A DNA stretch of 64,000 bases, taken from the NCBI RefSeq assembly GCF_042682565.1, contig NZ_JBHUIC010000004.1; one strand, written 5' to 3'. The notes below the pieces were generated by a model, which had not been told where the DNA came from, made no database searches, and worked only from the letters and a program-made list of their open reading frames with translations. A program made the translations under genes and the position numbers. Source of the DNA: Pistricoccus aurantiacus (GTDB lineage Bacteria; Pseudomonadota; Gammaproteobacteria; Pseudomonadales; Halomonadaceae). Each line of letters starts with the position of its first letter. The stretch's first letter is position 1. Shown piece after piece: positions 44,169-53,912 of this stretch.

Positions 44169-45437
44169 TCATTTGGATGCTTGTCGCGGGAGCTTGACCT
44201 CTGTCAGGGTACCGCCTTCTTCATGGTTGTACAGGCTGACGCCGCCGCCGAGGCGATTGATGGTGGCGTGGGTCAGGAAAAGCCCTATACCCATGCCCTT
44301 GGACTTCGTGGAAATAAAGGTTTCTCCCAGACGATCGGCGATGGACATGGCGACGCCGGGGCCATGATCGCGAATGTCGATCACCACTTCGTCCGCGTTC
44401 CAGTCGAGGCTGATCGCAATGCTCTCCGGATTGGCGTCCGCGGCGTTGTTGAGCAGGTTCATCATGGCCTGATCCAAGGTAGTATCCACCCCCAGATGAG
44501 GGGTGCCACGTCGACCGACGATTTCCAAGGTATGACTGACATCCGGGCGCAATACCAGCCAGCGCTGAAGAATGCCGCTTAGCCATTCTCGAGCCGGTTT
44601 GATTTCCGGCTGGGCCAGGCGGCGCCGGTCCGCATTGGACACCAGCTGCTGCAAATGCGACTTGCAGGTATCCACCTGGACACGCAGCAGGTCGATATCC
44701 TCCAGCAGCATGGGATGGTCGAGGGCGTCTTCGCGCATTTCCTTGAGCAGCACCGCCATGGTGGAAAGCGGCGTGCCTAGTTCGTGAGCGGTGCCCGCTG
44801 CCTGGGTCGCCACCGCCAGCACCTGCTCGTTGCGCAGCGCAGCCTCGCGAGTGCGGGAAAGCGCCTGATCTCGGCGCCGCAGCGTATGCGCCATCTGAAA
44901 GATGAAGAAGGTCACCAGTCCGGTGGACAGGCCGAAATTCAACCACATGCCCAGTACGTGCAGGCTGATGCCGTTGCCTACCGTGATCTGGCCGAGCTGG
45001 GGCACCGGGTCAAAGAACAGCATCAGAAAGGTGTAGCCCGCCAGCGCCCCACAGGCGACGATCCAGGCGTATAGCCAGGTCAGAGTGGCGGCGGCGATCA
45101 CCACCGGAATCAGATAGTAGGAGATGAAGGGATTGGTCGAGCCGCCGGTGAAATAGAACAGCAGGCTCAAACCCACCAGTTCCGCCAGCAGATGGAACAG
45201 ATATTCCCGGTCCGTTACCGCACGAGGACGCTCCAGGCGCCACCAGGTAGCGACATTGAGAAGGCCCATCCCCAATATGACCAGTATCACCGGCAAGATG
45301 CGTAATTCAAAATGCAGCGCCTCGATACCAAAGAATATCGCTAACAGAAAACCGGTCCAACTGATGCCGCGCACGATAGTCAGACGTACCAGATTGCGAT
45401 TGGGAGTGGAAAGGGGAAACGGCAAGGCGGTTTGCAT
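44169..45437 (-). CDS. RegB/PrrB/RoxS-type redox sensor histidine kinase
   Basis: A 422-residue membrane kinase. Six transmembrane helices occupy about residues 20-185. The quinone-sensing heptapeptide appears as GGSTNPF (98-104). The phosphorylated histidine is H218 in GTAHELGTPLSTMAV. C258, exactly 40 residues later, matches the redox-active cysteine of RegB (H225/C265). The catalytic ATPase domain follows, with NLLNNAADANPESI as the N box. The ATG at 45437 gives the family N terminus. It is divergent from prfC. Confidence 0.93.
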   Translation of the reverse strand: MQTALPFPLSTPNRNLVRLTIVRGISWTGFLLAIFFGIEALHFELRILPVILVILGMGLLNVATWWRLERPRAVTDREYLFHLLAELVGLSLLFYFTGGSTNPFISYYLIPVVIAAATLTWLYAWIVACGALAGYTFLMLFFDPVPQLGQITVGNGISLHVLGMWLNFGLSTGLVTFFIFQMAHTLRRRDQALSRTREAALRNEQVLAVATQAAGTAHELGTPLSTMAVLLKEMREDALDHPMLLEDIDLLRVQVDTCKSHLQQLVSNADRRRLAQPEIKPAREWLSGILQRWLVLRPDVSHTLEIVGRRGTPHLGVDTTLDQAMMNLLNNAADANPESIAISLDWNADEVVIDIRDHGPGVAMSIADRLGETFISTKSKGMGIGLFLTHATINRLGGGVSLYNHEEGGTLTEVKLPRQASK

Positions 45438-45567
45438 CAAGACTCCCGTCAGAGAATAGAATTCGCGGCGCGGATTGGGCCGCCGGGTCCGGGCTGCTAG
45501 AATAACGTCCATTTTACCGGACTGCCCGTCGTTTCGACGGTGCCTTATCCTTCCAGCGACGGAATTC

Positions 45568-47151
45568 ATGAGCGAATTAGACACCCAGGTAGAACTGCGC
45601 CGCACTTTTGCGATCATCTCCCACCCGGACGCGGGCAAGACCACCATCACCGAAAAGATGCTGCTGTTCGGCAACGCCATTCAGCTGGCGGGGTCGGTGA
45701 AGAGCAAGCGCGCGGAACGTCATGCCACCTCCGACTGGATGAAGATGGAGCAGGAGCGGGGCATCTCCGTCACCACTTCGGTGATGCAGTTTCCCTACGG
45801 CGGGCGCATCGTCAACCTGCTGGATACCCCCGGACACGAGGACTTCTCCGAGGATACCTATCGCACCCTGACCGCAGTGGACTCCGCCCTGATGATGATC
45901 GACGGGGCCAAGGGGGTCGAGGAACGCACCATCAAGTTGATGGAGGTCTGTCGACTGCGTACCACGCCGATCCTCACCTTCATCAACAAGATGGATCGGG
46001 ATGTCCGCGATCCCATCGAGGTGATGGACGAGGTCGAGACGGTGCTGAATATCCAATGCGCGCCGATGACCTGGCCGATCGGCATGGGGCGTCACTTCAA
46101 GGGCGTCTATCATCTCTACAACGATGTGATTCATCTCTACACCCAGGGCCAGGGCAGTCGTATTCCTGAGGACAAACGTATCGAAGGTCTGGACAACCCC
46201 GAGGTCGACGAGCTTCTCGGTAAAGAGCAGGCGGAAGAGCTGCGCATGGAAGTCGAACTGGTGCGCGGCGCCTCTCATGAGTTCGATCTCGAGGCCTATC
46301 GGCGCGGCGAGCTGACGCCGGTGTATTTCGGTACCGCCATGGGGAACTTCGGGGTGCGCGAAATGCTCGACGGCTTCGTCGAGTACGCGCCGCCGCCGCA
46401 GCCTCGAGAGACGGATCTGCGTGTAGTGGAACCCAAGGACGAGCGCTTTTCCGGCTTCGTGTTCAAGATTCAGGCCAACATGGACCCCAAGCATCGGGAT
46501 CGGGTGGCCTTCCTGCGGGTATGTTCCGGCAAGTACGAGAAGAACATGAAGATGCGCCACGTGCGGATCGGCAAGGACGTCAAGATCGCGGATGCCTTGA
46601 CCTTCATGGCCTCGGACCGCGCCCAGGTGGAAGAGGCCTGGTCCGGGGATATCATCGGTCTGCACAACCACGGCACCATCCAGATCGGCGATACCTTCAC
46701 TCAGGGCGAGGACATGCGCTTCACCGGCATTCCGCATTTCGCCCCGGAACTGTTCAAACGGGTACGCCTGAAGGACCCGCTGAAGATGAAGGCGTTGCAG
46801 AAAGGCCTGCAGCAGCTATCGGAAGAGGGGGCCACCCAGGTTTTCATGCCCCTGGACAACAACGATCTGATTCTCGGAGCGGTGGGCACCCTGCAGTTCG
46901 ACGTGGTGGCGCATCGGCTCAAGGAGGAATACAAGGTGGATTGCCTCTACGAAGGCGTCAATGTGCAGACTGCTCGCTGGGTCTATTGCGACGACGCCAG
47001 GAAACTCGAGGAATTCCGACGCAAGGTCAGCGCCAACCTGGCCCTGGACGGCGGTGGCTATCTCACCTATATCGCCCCGACCCGGGTCAATCTTCAGATG
47101 ACCCAGGAGCGCTGGCCGGAGGTGCGCTTCAGCGCCACCCGGGAGCATTGA
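45568..47151 (+). CDS. prfC: Peptide chain release factor 3
   Basis: A 527-residue GTPase that recycles RF1 and RF2 after peptide release. The G domain shows the P-loop ISHPDAGKTTITEKML, RGISVTTSVMQF, DTPGHEDFSEDTYR and NKMDRDVRDP. EF-G-like domains II and III follow to the expected length. The ATG at 45568 was chosen for the RF3 N terminus (MSELDTQVELRRTFAIISHP); the longer reading frame runs into the regB promoter. Confidence 0.95.
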   Translation: MSELDTQVELRRTFAIISHPDAGKTTITEKMLLFGNAIQLAGSVKSKRAERHATSDWMKMEQERGISVTTSVMQFPYGGRIVNLLDTPGHEDFSEDTYRTLTAVDSALMMIDGAKGVEERTIKLMEVCRLRTTPILTFINKMDRDVRDPIEVMDEVETVLNIQCAPMTWPIGMGRHFKGVYHLYNDVIHLYTQGQGSRIPEDKRIEGLDNPEVDELLGKEQAEELRMEVELVRGASHEFDLEAYRRGELTPVYFGTAMGNFGVREMLDGFVEYAPPPQPRETDLRVVEPKDERFSGFVFKIQANMDPKHRDRVAFLRVCSGKYEKNMKMRHVRIGKDVKIADALTFMASDRAQVEEAWSGDIIGLHNHGTIQIGDTFTQGEDMRFTGIPHFAPELFKRVRLKDPLKMKALQKGLQQLSEEGATQVFMPLDNNDLILGAVGTLQFDVVAHRLKEEYKVDCLYEGVNVQTARWVYCDDARKLEEFRRKVSANLALDGGGYLTYIAPTRVNLQMTQERWPEVRFSATREH

Positions 47152-47228
47152 AACGCTTCCAAGCGGCTTGCCTGACCGGCTCGAGTCGTCGATGATGAAT
47201 CCATTTTCACGGTAGGGAAAACCCGGGC

Positions 47229-47714
47229 ATGGCTTCGAAGTTTCTCAAGGAATTCCGCGAGTTCGCCGTCAAGGGCAACGTCGTCGATATGGCGGTGGGG
47301 ATCATCGTCGGCGCCGCCTTTACTTCCATCGTCAACAGCCTGGTCAAGGATATCTTCACTCCCTTGATCGGGCTGATGACCGGGGGGCTGAATTTCAGCA
47401 ATCAGTTTCTCGTGCTGCGCCATGGAAGTGGAGAAGGCACCTACAATACGCTGGAGCAGGCTCAGGCCGCCGGCGCGGTCACACTGAATTATGGACTGTT
47501 CGCCAACGCGGTAATGTCCTTTTTGATCGTCTCTTTCGCGGTCTTCATCCTGGTGCGCAATATCAATCGCCTGAAGAATCTGGCGCATCCGCCGGAAACC
47601 GCCGCTAACCCGACGGTCAAGAGCTGTCCCTACTGCATCAGCAAGATTCCGCTTGAGGCGACCCGCTGCCCGAGCTGCACCTCTCACCTGTCTGCCGAGC
47701 CGGAAACCGCCTAG
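47229..47714 (+). CDS. mscL: Large-conductance mechanosensitive channel MscL with zinc-ribbon tail
   Basis: A 161-residue inner-membrane channel that opens under membrane tension in hypo-osmotic shock. The N-terminal helix and TM1 (FLKEFREFAVKGNVVDMAVG, then IIVGAAFTSIVNSLVKDIF) and TM2 (about 90-110) are typical. After TM2 the usual C-terminal amphipathic helix is replaced by a tail with two CxxC pairs, C133/C136 (SCPYC) and C147/C150 (RCPSC), a probable zinc ribbon. The role of this tail is unknown. Confidence 0.93.
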   Translation: MASKFLKEFREFAVKGNVVDMAVGIIVGAAFTSIVNSLVKDIFTPLIGLMTGGLNFSNQFLVLRHGSGEGTYNTLEQAQAAGAVTLNYGLFANAVMSFLIVSFAVFILVRNINRLKNLAHPPETAANPTVKSCPYCISKIPLEATRCPSCTSHLSAEPETA

Positions 47715-47737
47715 GTAACGCGACGGAGGGTTCTCTC

Positions 47738-48514
47738 ATGCTGATCGATGCCCACTGTCATCTGGATTTCGCGGATTTCGACGACGATCGCGACGCCATG
47801 TTCGCTCGGGCCCAAAAGGCGGGAGTCGGGCATTTCGTGGTGCCGGGAACGACGCGAGAATGCTGGCAAAAGGTGCTGGCGCTGGGAGAGCGTCCGGAGG
47901 TGGACATCTGTCTGGGACTGCATCCCTACTTCATCGGCGAGCATCGGACTGGCGGAGAAGACAGCGATCTGCAGGCGCTGGAAGCGCTGCTGGATGAACA
48001 TCCGGAAGTGGTGGCGGTAGGAGAGTGCGGTATCGATGCCCGCTTCCGGGAAAGTCTGGACGCCCAGTGGACGCTATTCGACGCTCAACTCAGAATCGCC
48101 AAGAAACGTGAGTTACCGGTAGTGATTCATTGCGTGCATGCCAACGACGGGGTGGCCAAGCGACTCAGGCAGTTGGAACTGCCCAAGGGCGGGCTGATCC
48201 ATGCCTTTTCGGGCAGCCCGGAGCAGGCGGAGAGATTTCTCGATCTGGGGTACTGGCTGGGGCTGGGCGGCGCCACCACCTATGATCGCGCCAAGCGGCT
48301 GCATCGCGCGGTTCAGGCGATACCGGATGACGGCTATGTGCTGGAAACCGATAGCCCGGATATGCCCCTCAGCGGCTATCGGGGCCAGCGCAACGAACCG
48401 GCGCGGGTCGTGCTGGTGGCAGAACATCTGGCCGGATTGCGCAACCAGTCGAAGGAAGAAATCGCCGAACACAGTACCGCCAACGTGCGACGTCTGTTCG
48501 GTCTCGACGTCTAG
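47738..48514 (+). CDS. TatD-family metal-dependent hydrolase
   Basis: A 258-residue TIM-barrel nuclease-type protein. Metal ligands appear in IDAHCHLDF (H6 and H8), VGECGID, VIHCVHAND and the aspartate of ETDSPDMPL. It resembles YjjV of the TatD group, linked to DNA repair and 3'-5' deoxyribonuclease activity in related proteins. GGAGGG precedes the ATG. Its stop codon TAG lies in CTAG, which also holds the TAG stop of ygfZ on the other strand. Confidence 0.85.
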   Translation: MLIDAHCHLDFADFDDDRDAMFARAQKAGVGHFVVPGTTRECWQKVLALGERPEVDICLGLHPYFIGEHRTGGEDSDLQALEALLDEHPEVVAVGECGIDARFRESLDAQWTLFDAQLRIAKKRELPVVIHCVHANDGVAKRLRQLELPKGGLIHAFSGSPEQAERFLDLGYWLGLGGATTYDRAKRLHRAVQAIPDDGYVLETDSPDMPLSGYRGQRNEPARVVLVAEHLAGLRNQSKEEIAEHSTANVRRLFGLDV

Positions 48515-49548
48515 CCCTGAGCAGCAAGCTCCTCCGGATCGACCCGCTCCAGCGCATAAGGCAGTTTCAGCCGCTTGACCCGCAGGTCATTGACCGTCAG
48601 CGGCTCCGCCAGCTCCTTGGTCGTCAGCACCGCCAGTATTTCCACCTGACCGTAGGCGTCCAGCTGTGCCTTGAATACCTCGCCCTGGCGCTTGCCTTGG
48701 GCATCGATCATCGCAGCGCCGATGGCAGGCAGGGCATCGCCCTCAAGCTGCGCGCGTGCCAGGCGTTTCTTGACCTGGCCGCGGAAATGCGCTCGAGCCA
48801 CCACTTCCTGACCGGTATAACAGCCTTTCTTGAAGCTGATGCCGCCCAAGGCCTCCCAGTTGATCATCTGCGGAAGATAGGTATCTCGCTGGGAGGCGCT
48901 CAGCCAGGCAAGTCCTGCCTTGATATCCTGCAATTCCCATACTCCAGGATCCACTGGCGTCGCCTGGTTTGCCAAAGTTTCCTTAATGGCGTCCTTCGAA
49001 GCGTCGGCCAGGCAGATCAGCAGGCGCGGGCGCGGTCCGGGGTGGCGCAATACCTGAATGTGAGCGTTGCCCGCCTGGCGCCAGAGTGCCGGCGGCACGA
49101 TATCCAGCCGCGATTCCACCAGCAGCGGCGCGTTGTTACCGATCAGTCCCAGCAGGGCGAGATCGTCTCGGGGCTGTATTTCCACCTTGTAGAACACGGC
49201 GAACTTGGCGAGATGATTCTTCAATTCCTCTCTCAACTCTCGGGGCATGATCAGCCACAGGCGACCCTCTTCCACCTGCATGAGCTGAGCGTTGGCCAGC
49301 ATTCGTCCCTTGGGAGAACAGAAGCAGGTGAGCGGGGCAAAGTCGCCGTCCGCCAGCGTTACCTGGGCGCTGGTCTGCCCCTGCAGAAATTTCACTGCAT
49401 CCGTACCGGATATCTCGAGCACCCCAAGCTGTTCGAGTTCCATCGATACCGTGTTGTCCAAGGCCAGCCGAGCCTGCGCCTGAGCACTGATGGGCGCGGA
49501 GGGTGCATCGGGAGCATTCCGAGCCGCCGGCGTGTATGAATCGTGCAT
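48511..49548 (-). CDS. ygfZ: Folate-binding protein YgfZ
   Basis: A 345-residue GcvT-like protein. The family signature KKGCYTGQEVVARAHFRG lies near residues 240-257, with the conserved cysteine at about 243. YgfZ binds folate and supports iron-sulfur enzymes such as MiaB under oxidative stress. GGAG precedes the ATG at 49548. It overlaps the TatD-type gene by four bases at CTAG. A terminator-like hairpin lies just upstream on the plus strand. Confidence 0.92.
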   Translation of the reverse strand: MHDSYTPAARNAPDAPSAPISAQAQARLALDNTVSMELEQLGVLEISGTDAVKFLQGQTSAQVTLADGDFAPLTCFCSPKGRMLANAQLMQVEEGRLWLIMPRELREELKNHLAKFAVFYKVEIQPRDDLALLGLIGNNAPLLVESRLDIVPPALWRQAGNAHIQVLRHPGPRPRLLICLADASKDAIKETLANQATPVDPGVWELQDIKAGLAWLSASQRDTYLPQMINWEALGGISFKKGCYTGQEVVARAHFRGQVKKRLARAQLEGDALPAIGAAMIDAQGKRQGEVFKAQLDAYGQVEILAVLTTKELAEPLTVNDLRVKRLKLPYALERVDPEELAAQG

Positions 49549-49624
49549 GATCGCTCCATCAAATAAACGGAATACTGTTGATGAGGTGGGGCTTGGATCA
49601 TCGATTGCAAGGCAGGTCACTAGA

Positions 49625-49665
49625 CCGGGACCGACTCTTTAGCTTTATCCCGGGTAGTTTTTTTT
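49625..49665 (+). terminator. Terminator-like hairpin with no gene upstream on its strand
   Basis: CCGGGA (49625-49630) pairs with TCCCGG (49648-49653) around a 17-base loop, followed by GTAG and eight Ts. No plus-strand gene ends here: upstream is the 5' end of ygfZ on the minus strand. It could end a short untranslated RNA starting within the ygfZ promoter region, or act in the ygfZ leader. Confidence 0.5.
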
Positions 49666-49757
49666 GCTTACAGTGTTCTTTCCTGTCAGGGAGGCTGTGA
49701 AATCCTATACTGTAAATAATCAATCTTTCTGAATTTCATTTGACAAAAAGAGTTTTT

Positions 49758-49949
49758 ATGAGCCAGGTATCTCTGACCTTCAAGGGGGTCGACAGCGCCG
49801 AGCTGATCAATCGCATTACCACAGCACTGATGATGGTGGAGGGTGTAGATAGCGCGGAAGTCGGCCGTCATGGGGCGGAAGTGGAAGGTCGCGCGCGCCG
49901 GGAAGCCTTGGTCGAGGCCGTGAAGAAACTGGGCGTGGAAGTGCAGTAA
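49758..49949 (+). CDS. HMA-like small protein lacking metal-binding cysteines
   Basis: A 63-residue protein with the beta-alpha-beta-beta-alpha-beta rhythm of heavy-metal-associated domains (VSLTFKGVDSAELINRITTA, then VEGVDSAEVGRHGAEV and AVKKLGVEV). The usual metal loop GMxCxxC reads GVDSAEL, so no copper or mercury binding is expected through cysteines. AAGAG lies five bases before the ATG. It is followed after one base by a 32-codon ORF and then by repeat copy C. Confidence 0.6.
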   Translation: MSQVSLTFKGVDSAELINRITTALMMVEGVDSAEVGRHGAEVEGRARREALVEAVKKLGVEVQ

Positions 49950-49950
49950 C

Positions 49951-50049
49951 ATGTCCACTCTACTCATCAGTGAACGAGACACTGAACTGCTGCAGCGTAT
50001 TGGCATCGAATGGCCTGTAAATATCGTTCCGATAGGGCACAAGCTGTAG
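49951..50049 (+). CDS. Short ORF of 32 codons after the HMA-like gene
   Basis: An ORF of 32 codons starts one base after the HMA-like stop (TAACATG) and ends nine bases before repeat copy C. It reads MSTLLISERDTELLQRIGIE and then WPVNIVPIGHKL. The spacing suggests translational coupling, and the mixed composition looks protein-like. It may be a small partner protein, a gene truncated at its 3' end, or a chance ORF. It is not recognised as any family. Confidence 0.35.
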   Translation: MSTLLISERDTELLQRIGIEWPVNIVPIGHKL

Positions 50050-50057
50050 CAAAGATA

Positions 50058-50076
50058 ATATTTATACCGTTATCTT
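50058..50076 (+). repeat. AT-rich dispersed repeat, copy C
   Basis: ATATTTATACCGTTATCTT is identical over 19 bases to copy B at 36450-36468. It lies nine bases after the 32-codon ORF and 31 bases before uvrB. Here AAGATAA (50052-50058) can pair with TTATCTT (50070-50076), which copies A and B cannot do. Confidence 0.65.
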
Positions 50077-50107
50077 GTATGAGATATTAGCGAAACTAGA
50101 GAATACA

Positions 50108-52132
<2,025 letters not shown>

Positions 52133-52139
52133 TCGCGGG

Positions 52140-53714
52140 TCAAAAACGCTCCGCGCTGGCCGCCTCCCATGGTACCCGGTAGGATTCGGGAATATGACCG
52201 TCGAGCAGCTGACGCGGTTCTAGCGGTTCCATCGGCAGGCTGAGCGGGACGGCTCTGGCGTATTCATTGCGATGATAGATCATGTCCGGAACCAGCTTGC
52301 TTGGATGATCGACCCCCATGGCCCCGGTCAGTTCGCGAAACGCCTTCAGGGTATTTTCCTGATAGTGCTTGACCCGCCAGGCCTTGTGATCCACGTCGAT
52401 GGCCTTGTTGCGCCTGGGATCCTGGCTCGTTACCCCGGTGGGACACTTGTTGGTATGACAGCGCCTTGCCTGGATGCAGCCCACGGAAAACATGAAGGGC
52501 CGGGCGGCGTTGAACATATCCGCGCCCAGGGCGGCTTTGGTCACCAGATCGAATCCCAACGCCACCTTGCCGCTGGCGATCAAGCGAATGTCATCGCGTA
52601 GGCCGGTGCCGATCAGACATTGATGAACGAAGGGCAGGGCCTCGTTGATGTAGTTGCCCAGCCTGTCGGAAAATTCCTGCGGCGCCGCGCCGGTACCGCC
52701 TTCCGCGCCGTCGATGGTAATAAAATCCGGGCGGATGCCGGTTTCCAGCATGGCCTTGCAGATGCTCAGAAACTCGCTGCGCTTGCCCAGACACATCTTC
52801 ATGCCCACCGGCTTGCCGCCGGAAAGCTCCCGCAAGCGCGCGATGAACTCCAGCAGGCCGATGGGCGTGTCGAACTCCGGGTGACTGGAAGGCGATTGAC
52901 AGTCCTCGCCGGCGGCTATCTGCCGGGTATCGGCGATTTCCTGATTGACCTTCGCCGCGGGCAGCAGGCCGCCGTGAGCGGGTTTGGCCCCCTGGGATAG
53001 CTTGAGCTCGATCATCTTGACCTGATCCCGTCGTGCCTTCTCCTCGAAGGTTTCCGCGTCGAATCGACCATTCTTGGTCCGACAGCCGAAATAAGCGGTG
53101 CCGATCTCCCAGATCAGGTCGCCGCCGTGGCGCTCGTGATACGGGCTGATCGCTCCTTCGCCGGTGTTGTGAGCGAAGTTGCCGCGCTTGGCCCCCAGGT
53201 TCATGGCCATTACCGCGGTGGAAGAAAGCGAGCCGAAACTCATGGCGGAAATATTCAGCCGCGAGGCCAGGTAGGGCTTGCTGCACTGGGGTCCGCCCAC
53301 GCGAATCCGCATGGCCTCCTCGGGCACTGTTTTGGGCGCCAGACTGTGCTCCGTGTAGTTGAAACCCGCGGCACCGAAATCGTGTAGCGTGCCGAAAGGG
53401 GAAGAGTCGGACTTGTTATCGGCTCGTGCCTCGATCAGGGTGCGCTGCGCGCGATTGAAGGGGCGACCGCTGAACTCGGACTCGAAGAAATATTGCCGCA
53501 GTTCCGGACGCACGAACTCCAGCATGTAGCGAAAATGGCCGATCACCGGATAGTTGTTGAGCACATTGGACCGCGAAAGCATGTCGTAAATCCCGATCCC
53601 CACGAGCAGGGCCCATACTAACAGCAGATACAGTACCCAGTGCCAGACCAGGCCCAGAGCCACCAATACGGCCAGGCTGACAAGAGACACGATAACGAAC
53701 GGACTTTTGTACAT
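52140..53714 (-). CDS. FMN-binding glutamate synthase-like protein
   Basis: A 524-residue protein. Two N-terminal transmembrane helices (about 5-40) precede a glutamate-synthase large-subunit-like TIM barrel with FMN-binding segments (ISAMSFGSLSSTAVMAMNLG, then PDFITIDGAEGGTGAAP) and a cysteine cluster CIQARRCHTNKCPTG near residues 425-440 that could hold an iron-sulfur centre. It lacks glutaminase and NADPH domains, so it is a stand-alone membrane-anchored member whose substrate is unknown. AAGGAGAG precedes the ATG. Confidence 0.85.
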   Translation of the reverse strand: MYKSPFVIVSLVSLAVLVALGLVWHWVLYLLLVWALLVGIGIYDMLSRSNVLNNYPVIGHFRYMLEFVRPELRQYFFESEFSGRPFNRAQRTLIEARADNKSDSSPFGTLHDFGAAGFNYTEHSLAPKTVPEEAMRIRVGGPQCSKPYLASRLNISAMSFGSLSSTAVMAMNLGAKRGNFAHNTGEGAISPYHERHGGDLIWEIGTAYFGCRTKNGRFDAETFEEKARRDQVKMIELKLSQGAKPAHGGLLPAAKVNQEIADTRQIAAGEDCQSPSSHPEFDTPIGLLEFIARLRELSGGKPVGMKMCLGKRSEFLSICKAMLETGIRPDFITIDGAEGGTGAAPQEFSDRLGNYINEALPFVHQCLIGTGLRDDIRLIASGKVALGFDLVTKAALGADMFNAARPFMFSVGCIQARRCHTNKCPTGVTSQDPRRNKAIDVDHKAWRVKHYQENTLKAFRELTGAMGVDHPSKLVPDMIYHRNEYARAVPLSLPMEPLEPRQLLDGHIPESYRVPWEAASAERF

Positions 53715-53912
53715 TTATCTCTCCTTGTTCAAACAGCGGGATTGCCTCCGTGCTGGGTCTAGAATAAACGATTTCGCCGTGGCTCTCATGAGCTGTACCT
53801 CATGGCCGGCTGCCGAAACGATGGATTTACGCTATCATCTGACGCCACCCGAGCCGAACGGCCACCTGACATGCCTGGGCTCGATCGCCACCCCTAGGGA
53901 GCCTTTGTCCTC

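Noticed and set aside
45577..46737. Long minus-strand open frame inside prfC
   Set aside because: It is a histidine- and leucine-rich shadow of prfC with no ribosome site or homology pattern.
49950..50107. LexA (SOS) box before uvrB
   Set aside because: CTGT occurs, but no CTGT-N8-ACAG palindrome with correct spacing was found.
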